Of a stretch of DNA of 24,669 nucleotides, positions 7,410 to 15,427 are shown one piece after another. Numbering within the stretch: the stretch's first letter is position 1; the number at the start of each line of letters is the position of its first letter. The stretch is from an uncultured Oscillospiraceae bacterium (lineage in GTDB: Bacteria; Bacillota; Clostridia; Oscillospirales; Oscillospiraceae). The stretch covers positions 1 to 24,669 of the forward strand of contig CAJULM010000041.1 in assembly GCA_910587285.1 (NCBI GenBank), read 5' to 3'. The notes beneath the pieces were generated by a model. The model had not been told where the DNA came from and did not search any database. It was given only the letters and a program-made list of their open reading frames with translations. The translations under genes were made by a program, and so were the position numbers.

Positions 7410-8249
7410 TTAGTTTTCTCCGTGGTAGTCCAGGTCTTCCCATTTCGCCTGCTCGTCGAAGAAATCCTCCCCCGGGGGAAACTCCTTGTAATACACCTGG
7501 GTCAGTTCCCCGTCGATCCGATCCTCCACCTTGATCCCGTAGGCGAACACCGTCCCCTCTGTCTCGGGGATCACCATATCTGTCTCCTCCCACCACGTCT
7601 CGATCCGCCGGACGCACACCAGCTCCCCGTCCTCCCAGCGGTGGAAGGTGGTCACGCCGTCCCCGACACCGCTGTTCCGGGCCCAGCCGTCGATGATCTC
7701 CGTCTCCGGGTTGCAGCGGGGAAGGGAGATCTCCCGGTACTCCGGCACCTCCGCGAACTGTCCCGCCTCCTCGTCCCACACCCAGAGATACCAGTATCTG
7801 GCTGCGTTTCCCATGTTATGCAGGACGCTGAAGTCCATGTACCCGTCGAAATTGGCATCCACCACCTCGTGATGGCCAAACGCCATATCCTCCACCAGAA
7901 CAGCCATGGTCTGGAGCGGCGCGTCCATATTCCCCGGGTTCCAGACGGACAGCGTGGTGTGGTAATCGCCGAACTCCGTGTCCCTGTCCTGTTCCCCCTT
8001 TTCCGCCGTCACCAGTAGCGTCCCCAGCTTCCCTCCCGTCTCCACCAGGAAGGCGTCGTGGGTATCGTCCATGGGCTGCTGCTCCAGCAGCTCCTCCGGG
8101 CTTGGGGCCTCCGGCGGCGTACTCGCCGGCACACTGGCCGTGGGGGACGGCTCCGGGGGAGCAGCTTGCTCACTCCGCCCGCCTTCACAGGCCGGCAGCA
8201 TGAGCAGCAGCGCGGCGGCAAGAACGGCGCAAATTCTCTTTTTATCCAT
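7410..8249 (-). CDS. Secreted lipoprotein with a calcium-loop-like motif, unknown function
   Basis: The product is 279 residues. The N-terminus MDKKRICAVLAAALLLMLPACEGG is a type II signal peptide; the lipobox LPAC predicts lipidation at Cys24 and anchoring on the outer face of the membrane. A Pro/Ser/Ala-rich spacer (about 30-65) follows, then a globular domain. That domain contains DANFDGYMDF, a D-x-N-x-D-G-x-x-D loop like the calcium loops of FG-GAP/XAC2610-type proteins, followed by aromatic YWYLWVWDEEAGQF and a later GDGVTTFHRWEDGELV. The start is ATG 8247-8249, with GGAGGG 7 bases upstream. It overlaps the acyltransferase gene by 8 bases (ATGGATAA), so the two are translationally coupled. 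The surface location fits a role with the acyltransferase in envelope biology, which is inference. Confidence 0.8.
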   Translation of the reverse strand: MDKKRICAVLAAALLLMLPACEGGRSEQAAPPEPSPTASVPASTPPEAPSPEELLEQQPMDDTHDAFLVETGGKLGTLLVTAEKGEQDRDTEFGDYHTTLSVWNPGNMDAPLQTMAVLVEDMAFGHHEVVDANFDGYMDFSVLHNMGNAARYWYLWVWDEEAGQFAEVPEYREISLPRCNPETEIIDGWARNSGVGDGVTTFHRWEDGELVCVRRIETWWEETDMVIPETEGTVFAYGIKVEDRIDGELTQVYYKEFPPGEDFFDEQAKWEDLDYHGEN

Positions 8250-9312
8250 ATCGACGCCCTCCCTCGTCTCCACACTCTTTCTTTAAGGCCGCCAGCCCCA
8301 TCAGCGCCTGCGCCGCCCAGTCCACCAGCTGGGCCAGAACCAGGGAGCATATCACCACCGCGGGCACCACCACAGGCATCCAGAACAGCCGAAGCTGGGC
8401 CTGGACCACCGCCCGGTTCAGCACCGGGTAAATCAGCTGGTCGGCGATGTACGACGTGAGATACATGGGCAGGGCCAGCTTGGCCACCCGGGCCACGCAC
8501 CAGCGCACCGGAGCGGGAAGCCCCGTCCCCTCCGCCTTGCGCAGACAGGAGAACAGACACACCGACTCCAGCGTCAGCGCAAGGCTCCCCCAGCCGTCGT
8601 CCGCCGCCAGGATATAATTCCCGCCCCCGGCCCGGAGATACCCCTTTACCCCGAACACGGCGGCCAGAGCCAGCCAGCACAGCAGCAGCTTCCAGCCCTT
8701 CATTTTCACCGGATGCTCCCGCAGCCACGCCCCCAGGGCATAGTACGTCAGCGGGTACATTCCAACCCACCAGTCCGGCAGCAGCTCCCACCGCTGGTTG
8801 GTCAGAGTGGGCACCACCGTCAGCCCAAGCAGGGTGAGCACCAACGCCTTTTTCCCGCCGTCCCCCAGCCCGTGCCACGCGGCGTTGAGGAAGGGGCTGA
8901 GCAGGAACAGCCCGATGTACATCTCGATATACCAACCGTAGGGAGCCGCCCGGTAGGAACTGAACATCTGCGCCGCCGTCCCCAGCCCCCAGCGCTCCCC
9001 CAGCCAGAAATAGCGGAAAGCCACGCACGCCGCCCCAGACAGCACATAGGTCAGCAGCACCGGCAGCAGCTTGCGGTAATACCCCTTGGACCACTCGCGG
9101 TTGACGCAGGTATACCCCGTCAAAAGCATGAACAGGGGCACGCAGCTCATGCACAGCATCCGCACCATACAGGCCAGAAGCATGGATTTGCCCGACGCGA
9201 GGGTGTCATAGAAACCGTTGTTCAGGAAAAAGTGGACGCTCAGGGTGAGCACGCCCGCCGCCGCCCGGACCATATCCAGCCCGAAGACCCGCTGACTTTT
9301 GATCCCCTCCAT
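8242..9312 (-). CDS. Acyltransferase 3 family membrane protein
   Basis: This 356-residue integral membrane protein has about ten hydrophobic segments. Near the N-terminus, FGLDMVRAAAGVLTLSVHFF (10-29) matches the acyltransferase-3 signature with D13, R16 and the presumed catalytic His27. Later segments include VPLFMLLTGYTC and APYGWYIEMYIGLFLLSPFL, typical of the OafA/OatA/WecH group that move acyl groups onto surface sugars. No extracytoplasmic SGNH domain is attached. The start ATG 9310-9312 follows the ybeY stop by one base, with GGGAG about 7 bases upstream; its end overlaps the lipoprotein start by 8 bases. This pair takes the place usually held by dgkA and cdd between ybeY and era. The acceptor sugar is unknown. 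Confidence 0.87.
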   Translation of the reverse strand: MEGIKSQRVFGLDMVRAAAGVLTLSVHFFLNNGFYDTLASGKSMLLACMVRMLCMSCVPLFMLLTGYTCVNREWSKGYYRKLLPVLLTYVLSGAACVAFRYFWLGERWGLGTAAQMFSSYRAAPYGWYIEMYIGLFLLSPFLNAAWHGLGDGGKKALVLTLLGLTVVPTLTNQRWELLPDWWVGMYPLTYYALGAWLREHPVKMKGWKLLLCWLALAAVFGVKGYLRAGGGNYILAADDGWGSLALTLESVCLFSCLRKAEGTGLPAPVRWCVARVAKLALPMYLTSYIADQLIYPVLNRAVVQAQLRLFWMPVVVPAVVICSLVLAQLVDWAAQALMGLAALKKECGDEGGRRYG

Positions 9313-9313
9313 T

Positions 9314-9808
9314 TCAGCGCTCCCGAGACAGGCCCAGCCGCTCCATGACGGCCTCCTCCCGCCTCCGCATCTGCTCCTTCATGGGCCCCTCGTCCAAATG
9401 GTCGTAGCCCAGCAGGTGGAGCGCCGAGTGAACCGCCAAGTAGGCCAGCTCCCGGCGGTTGGCGTGGCCGTATTCCTTGGCCTGGGCCTTCGCCCGCTCC
9501 AGAGAGAGGCACATATCCCCCAGGGGCACCAGCCCCGTGGCGGGGTCGGCATCCTCCGGCCGGGGCTTGTCCCCCGGCGTGAACTCAAACATGGGGAAGG
9601 ACAGCACATCGGTGGGGGCGTCCACCCCCCGCATATCCAGGTTCACCTGATGAATGCCGGCGTCGTTGGTCACCAGCACATTGATTTCACAGGGCGCGTC
9701 CACCCCTTCTCCGTCCAACGCGGTGCGAATCACCTTTCTCAAAAAAGAGCGCAGGCCCTCGTCCACGCCGGGAATGTCGGCGGAGATGATAATTTCGTGT
9801 TTCGGCAT
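9314..9808 (-). CDS. ybeY: Endoribonuclease YbeY (rRNA maturation factor)
   Basis: YbeY is a zinc-dependent single-strand RNase needed for 16S rRNA 3'-end processing and ribosome quality control. The 164-residue product matches the family length. The zinc motif reads HSALHLLGYDH, where the consensus is HGxLHLxGYDH; all three histidines are kept but the Gly after the first His is Ser. Upstream elements include VNLDMRGVDAPTDVLSFPM, the conserved R-x3-PTDVLSF block. The start ATG 9806-9808 (MPKHEIIIS) has AGGGG 9 bases before it; an ATG three codons earlier (9815-9817) abuts that same AGGGG and is less likely. It starts 12 bases after the phoH stop and ends one base before the acyltransferase start. 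Confidence 0.95.
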   Translation of the reverse strand: MPKHEIIISADIPGVDEGLRSFLRKVIRTALDGEGVDAPCEINVLVTNDAGIHQVNLDMRGVDAPTDVLSFPMFEFTPGDKPRPEDADPATGLVPLGDMCLSLERAKAQAKEYGHANRRELAYLAVHSALHLLGYDHLDEGPMKEQMRRREEAVMERLGLSRER

Positions 9809-9820
9809 CTTGCTCATCCC

Positions 9821-10798
9821 CTATCTTTTGTCCCGCTTGGCCGCCCGCCGCTTCTCATCCTCCTCGTAGGCCTTGATGATGCGCTGAACGATGACGTGGC
9901 GCACCACATCCGCCCCGGTGAGCTGACAGATGGAGATGTCCTCCACCCCCTTGAGCACCCGCATGGCCTCCTTCAGCCCGGAGGCCTTGTCCGCCGGCAG
10001 GTCGATCTGAGTGGCGTCCCCGGTGATGACGATTTTGGAGCCAAAGCCCAGCCGGGTGAGAAACATCTTCATCTGCTCCCGGCTGGTGTTCTGCGCCTCG
10101 TCCAGAATGATAAATGAGTCATCCAGCGTCCGGCCCCGCATATAGGCCAGGGGGGCCACCTCAATATTGCCCCGCTCCAGATACTTTTGATAGGTCTCCG
10201 CCCCCAGCATATCGAATAGCGCGTCGTACAGCGGGCGCAGGTAGGGGTCCACCTTGGACTGCAAATCCCCCGGCAGGAAGCCCAGCCGCTCCCCGGCCTC
10301 CACGGCGGGCCGGGTGAGGATGATGCGGTTGATCTGCTTCTCCCGGAAGGCCGCCACCGCCGCCGCCACGGCCAAATAGGTCTTGCCCGTACCGGCGGGG
10401 CCCACGCCGATGGTGACGGTGCTGTTCTTGATGGCGTCCACGTACTTCTGCTGGCCGATGGTCTTGGCCTTGATGGGCTTGCCCTTGGCGGTGACGCACA
10501 CCACGTCCCCCGCCAGCTGGGCGATCTTTCCCTCGTTCCCGGACCGGACCAGCTCGATGATATAGCGCACGTTCTGCTGGCCGATGGCCTCCCCCCGGGC
10601 GGACAGGGAGAGCAGACCCTGGACGGCCTTCACCGCCAGCATCACGTTCTCCCCCTCGCCGGTGATTTTCAGGTTGGACTCCCGGTTCACCACCGCCACG
10701 CCCAGCTCCTGCTCAATGATGCGGATGTTTTCGTCGAACAGGCCGAACAGGTTGATGGCCTCCTCCATCCGTTCGATGCTGATGTTTTGCTCTGTCAT
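9821..10798 (-). CDS. phoH: PhoH family ATPase
   Basis: PhoH-like proteins are P-loop ATPases related to the helicase/RNase family and almost always adjoin ybeY; a role in RNA metabolism is generally assumed but the biochemical function is unsettled. The 325-residue product has an N-terminal KH-like segment (about 20-70), Walker A GPAGTGKT (133-140), ILTRPAVEAGERLGFLPG, Walker B IILDEAQN (around D233-E234) and the sensor motif VITGDATQIDLP (about 256-267). The start is ATG 10796-10798 (MTEQNISIE), with GAGG 8 bases upstream; the GTG three codons earlier lies within the ribosome-binding region. Between it and the upstream yqfD is a 203-base gap that contains the second hairpin element, an unusual break in a normally tight cluster. 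Confidence 0.94.
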   Translation of the reverse strand: MTEQNISIERMEEAINLFGLFDENIRIIEQELGVAVVNRESNLKITGEGENVMLAVKAVQGLLSLSARGEAIGQQNVRYIIELVRSGNEGKIAQLAGDVVCVTAKGKPIKAKTIGQQKYVDAIKNSTVTIGVGPAGTGKTYLAVAAAVAAFREKQINRIILTRPAVEAGERLGFLPGDLQSKVDPYLRPLYDALFDMLGAETYQKYLERGNIEVAPLAYMRGRTLDDSFIILDEAQNTSREQMKMFLTRLGFGSKIVITGDATQIDLPADKASGLKEAMRVLKGVEDISICQLTGADVVRHVIVQRIIKAYEEDEKRRAAKRDKR

Positions 10799-10847
10799 GA
10801 AATGCACCTCTTTTGTGTTTCACACGAAACGTTCGTTCTATTTTTCG

Positions 10848-10877
10848 CCGCGCTGCTCACGACGGTTCAGCGCTTCT
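10848..10877. repeat. 30-base direct repeat, left copy
   Basis: This 30-base sequence, starting CCGCGCTGCTCACGACGG, is repeated without mismatch at 10983-11012. The two copies bracket the hairpin element copy 2. The bases immediately outside differ, so the repeat is exactly 30 long. It lies 50 bases upstream of the phoH start. Confidence 0.93.
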
Positions 10878-10880
10878 CTG

Positions 10881-10986
10881 TTGTCACGCTTCGCCTGTTC
10901 GCGACGCGCGGCTTCGCTCCGTCTCAGGCAAAACCCAGTCCCACTACGTGGGCCTTGGGCTTTTGCCTTCGCTGCGCTCCATCCGC
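10881..10986. repeat. Dispersed hairpin element, copy 2
   Basis: TTGTCACGCT (10881-10890) leads into the 79-base core at 10908-10986, aligned without gaps to 961-1039. The central 35-base hairpin (10930-10964) has the same ends, AAAACCC and GGGCTTTT, but inner arms AGTCCCAC/GTGGGCCT with loop TAC. Compared with copy 1 most inner stem positions differ on both sides while pairing is retained. There is no T run after the hairpin beyond the TTTT of the stem, so it is not a standard terminator in either direction, although weak termination cannot be excluded. It lies between yqfD and phoH. Confidence 0.77.
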
Positions 10987-11012
10987 GCTGCTCACGACGG
11001 TTCAGCGCTTCT
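10983..11012. repeat. 30-base direct repeat, right copy overlapping the yqfD stop
   Basis: This is a perfect copy of 10848-10877. Its right end lies within yqfD: read on the minus strand it supplies the last Lys-Lys-Arg codons in part and the TGA stop (11002-11004). It overlaps the end of the hairpin element core by four bases. Confidence 0.93.
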
Positions 11013-12225
11013 TCAAGCCAACCTGCCCCTCCCGCTCCACGGTGCGGCCGATCTCCTCCCGGCACTCCGCCAGCAGGGTCACGGTGAGCCGTCCGCCGTC
11101 AATCCGGGTGACAACGTCCGTGTGCAGCACCTCACCCTGCCGGGCCGCCATCAGTTCCTCCAGCCGGACCATCAGCACCCTCTCCAGCCGGGCGGCGGCC
11201 TCGTCCTGGTCGATAGGCTCCTCCCGCACAGTGTATTCCCGGTACGTCACCGTGGTCAGGGCGGCGGGCATCGTGCGGTCAAACAGGGTCAATTTCCTGG
11301 TCTGTGCTATTTTATCATATCTGCCGCCTAAAATGCTACTGTTTTCAAAAAAATCCACATCAAACCACAAAAGCCGCAGCCCGTACTGCTTGTGCTCCGC
11401 CCCAGTGTACTCCTTCACCCCCGCCGTGAGGGGGACGGACTCCTCCAGCGTGCGCCACGTGCGGGCGGTGACAGTGCCTGCGGCGTGGACCACCAAATAG
11501 CCCAGGTCCACCGTCCCCCCCTCCGGCTCCTTCAAATCGATCTCGCCGGAGATGAGCACCTCCCCCCTGCGCACAATGTCGCCGTCGGCAAACACGGCCC
11601 GGCCGGTGTCCGCGTGAATCTCCTCAATGATGCCGTCCGCCGCCGCCACCACGTCGCAGGGCACGTCCTCCCGCAGCAGCTCCGGCGTCTTCTCCGCCTC
11701 CCGCACCACCACCTCGGCCCGGGTGCCGTAGATGTTGATGGCCATGTAGCTCAGCTCGGGCAGACCCATCAGGGCGGCGTTGGCCGCCTCCCGCTCTCGA
11801 ACACCGGGGCCATAGGCCCCCGGCCGCACCCCCACCCGCTGGAGCTGGGAGAGAATGACGGCGGTGGGCACCGTCTCATTGCCCGTCACCTCCACCACCA
11901 GCACAAACCGGGACAAATAGCTGACCGCCAGCAGGCACAGGCCAAGCCCCAGCAGGAACCCCCACCGGCGCCTCATCCCCGCCGCCACCACCGCCGCCCC
12001 CCGGCGCTTGCGCTCCGACAGCTCGCACATGCTGCGCTGGGCCAGCTCATCCAGCCGCTTTCGGTCCTGGAGGGCCACGCGGAAGGTAAAGCTGGTCTCG
12101 TCCAGCCAGCACAGCTTCCAAAATTGGAGCCGGTTCTGGGCGCACAGGTTCAAAAGCCGCTCGGGAAAGGCCCCCGTGACCAAAATTTCCACATAGCCCC
12201 GCAAAAGATTGATGAGCTTTTTCAT
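11002..12225 (-). CDS. yqfD: Sporulation protein YqfD
   Basis: YqfD is a membrane protein of the Clostridia/Bacilli sporulation set, expressed in the mother cell in Bacillus and always paired with yqfC; its molecular role is unclear. The 407-residue product has the expected length, an N-terminal cytoplasmic part (MKKLINLLRGYVEILVTGAFPERLLN), one clear membrane segment (WGFLLGLGLCLLAVSYLSRF, about 88-107), then a large extracytoplasmic part with a POTRA-like region (VEVTGNETVPTAVILSQLQRVGVRPG) and GIIEEIHADTGRAVFADGDIVRRGEVLISG. The start ATG 12223-12225 is 4 bases after the yqfC stop, and a GAGG within that stop region lies 7 bases upstream. The final codons (KKR, stop) fall inside the right 30-base direct repeat, so the C-terminus may have been reshaped by the repeat insertion. 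Confidence 0.93.
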   Translation of the reverse strand: MKKLINLLRGYVEILVTGAFPERLLNLCAQNRLQFWKLCWLDETSFTFRVALQDRKRLDELAQRSMCELSERKRRGAAVVAAGMRRRWGFLLGLGLCLLAVSYLSRFVLVVEVTGNETVPTAVILSQLQRVGVRPGAYGPGVREREAANAALMGLPELSYMAINIYGTRAEVVVREAEKTPELLREDVPCDVVAAADGIIEEIHADTGRAVFADGDIVRRGEVLISGEIDLKEPEGGTVDLGYLVVHAAGTVTARTWRTLEESVPLTAGVKEYTGAEHKQYGLRLLWFDVDFFENSSILGGRYDKIAQTRKLTLFDRTMPAALTTVTYREYTVREEPIDQDEAAARLERVLMVRLEELMAARQGEVLHTDVVTRIDGGRLTVTLLAECREEIGRTVEREGQVGLKKR

Positions 12226-12229
12226 CGCC

Positions 12230-12508
12230 TCACCTCACAAACTCCACAGCTGTGATGGTCCCCGTAATCAGAAGCTCCTCCGGCGTCATAGCCCGCAGCT
12301 CCAGCCCGCTGCCCCGCACCAGCACCACCATATTGCCGCCGGATATGTGAATTTCCTGGGTCCCGTAGGCCAAAATACCCCGATGGGGCCCCATACGCAG
12401 TTCACCGTCGCCAATGACCTCCACCCTGGGCGCGCCTGCCAGCGCATCGGCGGGCAGGTCGAACATCCGGGACGCCCGGGCCAGCAGCCCCTCCTTTTCT
12501 CCCACCAT
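12230..12508 (-). CDS. yqfC: Sporulation protein YqfC
   Basis: YqfC is a small protein of about 90-95 residues required in the engulfment-stage sporulation programme of Bacillus (sigma-E regulon), with unknown biochemical role. The 92-residue product shows the family pattern: DLPADALAGAPRVEVIGDGELRM, then HRGILAYGTQEIHISGG and an LLITGTITAVEF ending. The start is ATG 12506-12508, with GAGG 6 bases upstream. It is the first gene of the long minus-strand train and is divergent from the pseudouridine synthase gene. No convincing sigma-E promoter could be picked out in the 150-base divergent region. Confidence 0.92.
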   Translation of the reverse strand: MVGEKEGLLARASRMFDLPADALAGAPRVEVIGDGELRMGPHRGILAYGTQEIHISGGNMVVLVRGSGLELRAMTPEELLITGTITAVEFVR

Positions 12509-12570
12509 ACATCACCTCTGGCAAGCTTATGACGGAACGGGGCGCGGCTTGCTTGTCCATCGGAATTTCG

Positions 12571-12599
12571 TGGACTTTTTCCCCGTGCTGTGATACAAT
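12571..12599 (+). promoter_or_regulatory. Predicted promoter of the pseudouridine synthase gene
   Basis: TGGACT (12571-12576) and TACAAT (12594-12599) are 17 bases apart, and TGA directly before the -10 box is an extended -10 element. Transcription would begin near 12606. The leader then holds a stem-loop at 12618-12640 (CTCCCCGCCC, AAA, GGGCGGAGAG; one mismatch) without a T run. Confidence 0.72.
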
Positions 12600-12660
12600 G
12601 CTACCGATGAAGCGGCCCTCCCCGCCCAAAGGGCGGAGAGGACTCAGAAAGGCGGTTTCT

Positions 12661-13554
12661 ATGGAACATCAGAACAGACGCCGGGAGGCCGAAGCCCCCG
12701 TTTACACCGTAACCGAGCCCAACACCCTCCTCCCCTTCCTGCTCTCCCACGTGAAGGGCAAGAGCCGGAACAACGTAAAGTCCCTGCTAGCCCGGCGGCT
12801 GGTGGCGGTGGACGGCGTGCCCCTCTCTCGGTTTGACACGCCTCTCTCCCCCGGTCAGCAGGTGGCCCTCCTGCCCTCCTCCGCCCCCAAGGCGGACGCC
12901 CTGCCCTTCCCCCTGCTCTATGAGGACGAGCACCTCATCGTGGTGAACAAGCCCGCCAAGCTGCTCAGCGTGGCCAACGACAAGGAGAAGGTGCGCACCG
13001 CCTACCACATGGTCACCGACTACGTGAAGGCCCGGCGGGTGGACGACCGGATTTTTGTCCTCCACCGGCTGGATCGGGACACGTCGGGAGTGCTCATGTT
13101 CGCCCGGGACGCCCAGACCAAGGAGCTGTTCCAGAGTAAGTGGAACGAGATGGTCACCCGCCGGGGCTACCTGGCGGTGGTGGAGGGCGTGCCCAAGCCC
13201 GAGCGGGACACCATCCGCTCCTACCTGGTGGAGACGGACACCCACCTGAGCTTTTCCGGCGCGCCGGGGAAGGGCGCCAAGGAGGCCGTCACCAGCTACG
13301 AGATCAAGAAGGCCGGGGGCGGATACGCCCTGCTGGACATCAACATCGAGACAGGGCGGAAGAATCAAATCCGTGTCCACATGAAGGAGAAGGGCTGCCC
13401 CGTGGCGGGGGACAAGCAGTACGGCGCCCGCACCAACCCCATCGGGCGTTTGTGCCTCCACGCCAGCGAGCTGTCCTTCACCCACCCGGCCACCGGGGAG
13501 CAGGTGACATTCAAGGCCAAAATGCCCAGGGATTTTAACCGGGTGTTTCGATAA
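12661..13554 (+). CDS. RluA family pseudouridine synthase
   Basis: The gene encodes a 297-residue enzyme that isomerises uridine to pseudouridine in rRNA or tRNA. An S4-like RNA-binding segment lies near the N-terminus (SRNNVKSLLARRLVAVDGVPLSR), followed by the catalytic domain with HRLDRDTSGVLMFA (135-148); D138 is the catalytic aspartate. Further motifs are YLAVVEG, ETGRKNQIRVHM and HASELSFTHPATGE, all standard for the RluA/RluC/RluD group. The exact target site cannot be read from sequence. The start is ATG 12661, downstream of the predicted promoter and with AAGGCGG a few bases upstream; the frame is open to 12529, but that part overlaps the promoter. It is on the plus strand, divergent from yqfC. 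Confidence 0.93.
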   Translation: MEHQNRRREAEAPVYTVTEPNTLLPFLLSHVKGKSRNNVKSLLARRLVAVDGVPLSRFDTPLSPGQQVALLPSSAPKADALPFPLLYEDEHLIVVNKPAKLLSVANDKEKVRTAYHMVTDYVKARRVDDRIFVLHRLDRDTSGVLMFARDAQTKELFQSKWNEMVTRRGYLAVVEGVPKPERDTIRSYLVETDTHLSFSGAPGKGAKEAVTSYEIKKAGGGYALLDINIETGRKNQIRVHMKEKGCPVAGDKQYGARTNPIGRLCLHASELSFTHPATGEQVTFKAKMPRDFNRVFR

Positions 13555-13575
13555 TAGAATAATGGGGAGGATATA

Positions 13576-14061
13576 GTGGCGAATATTGTAATTCGAGAAG
13601 TTACCGACAAAGATGCTGGTTTTCTATTTCAGCTCATGAATGACCCACTTGTCATGCAGGCATTAAATGAAGTCCCAACTACGCAAAGCGATTGGGAGGA
13701 AGCCATTCTTCTCTGGCAATCAGACGCGGACGAAGAAGGCTATATCATTTTTGAGGATGAGAATCCCGTCGGATGGTTCGCACTTAATAACTTAATGGCA
13801 GAGAATAACGAAGTGTTTTTGAAAATGGCGGCGCTGCTGCCCGAATATCAAAATAAGGGCATCGGCGCCTATGTCATCACCCAGCTTATCGGTAAAGCAC
13901 AGGAAAAGAACGCCGCGTCCCTCAGCCTGTTTACCGACCAAGACAATCATCGCGCACAACAGTGTTACATCAAATGCGGGTTTCATGTCATTAACTCATT
14001 CATGGATGAAATGTCAAACGGGAAAAGAGTCCATCGCTTAAAAATGACGCTTGCGCTCTGA
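13576..14061 (+). CDS. GNAT family N-acetyltransferase, low-GC
   Basis: This gene encodes a 161-residue acetyltransferase with N-terminal IVIREVTDKDAGFLFQLMND, the acetyl-CoA loop LLPEYQNKGIGAYVITQLI (Q/R-x-x-G-x-G/A form) and NHRAQQCYIKCGF. The substrate is unknown. The start is GTG 13576-13578 with GGGGAGG 5 bases upstream. It starts 21 bases after the pseudouridine synthase stop and is probably read from the same promoter. Base composition differs sharply from its neighbours: two sample lines count 24 and 23 G+C of 60 (13621-13680, 13741-13800) against 37 of 60 in the preceding gene (13081-13140). AT-ending codons are common. This points to recent acquisition. Confidence 0.88.
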   Translation: MANIVIREVTDKDAGFLFQLMNDPLVMQALNEVPTTQSDWEEAILLWQSDADEEGYIIFEDENPVGWFALNNLMAENNEVFLKMAALLPEYQNKGIGAYVITQLIGKAQEKNAASLSLFTDQDNHRAQQCYIKCGFHVINSFMDEMSNGKRVHRLKMTLAL

Positions 14062-14072
14062 TTTTGGCAGGC

Positions 14073-14103
14073 AAAACCGCCCCCGGCCGATGGCCGGGGG
14101 CGG
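14073..14103 (-). terminator. Rho-independent terminator of rpoD
   Basis: A perfect 12-base stem (CCGCCCCCGGCC, loop GAT, GGCCGGGGGCGG; 14077-14103) lies between the convergent GNAT and rpoD genes, 6 bases past the rpoD stop. On the minus strand four T residues follow (14073-14076). On the plus strand the downstream CTCTATTT is weaker, but the stem may also stop GNAT transcription. Confidence 0.88.
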
Positions 14104-14109
14104 CTCTAT

Positions 14110-15420
<1,311 letters not shown>

Positions 15421-15427
15421 TGGTCGT

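Noticed and set aside
7369..7779. N-terminal extension of the era frame
   Set aside because: The extra residues are Gly/Arg-rich sequence from another frame of the lipoprotein gene; Era proteins begin at MNIKKSG, which has its own ribosome binding site.
10821..10840. ACGAA-ACG-TTCGT dyad upstream of phoH as an operator
   Set aside because: Arms are only five bases and no promoter was recognised beside it; this occurs easily by chance.
10838..11065. A 75-codon minus-strand frame with a duplicated EALNRREQRG peptide
   Set aside because: The peptide repeat is only the translation of the 30-base direct repeats; it overlaps yqfD and the hairpin element and has no ribosome binding site.
12509..12560. 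Sigma-E promoter for yqfC (CATAAGCT as -10 box)
   Set aside because: The -10 match is partial and no acceptable -35 box lies 16-18 bases upstream, so regulation by sigma-E is known for the family but not shown here.
12618..12640. Leader stem-loop of the pseudouridine synthase gene as an attenuator
   Set aside because: The stem has one mismatch and no T run, and it does not overlap the ribosome binding site; it may affect RNA stability, but no switch can be argued.
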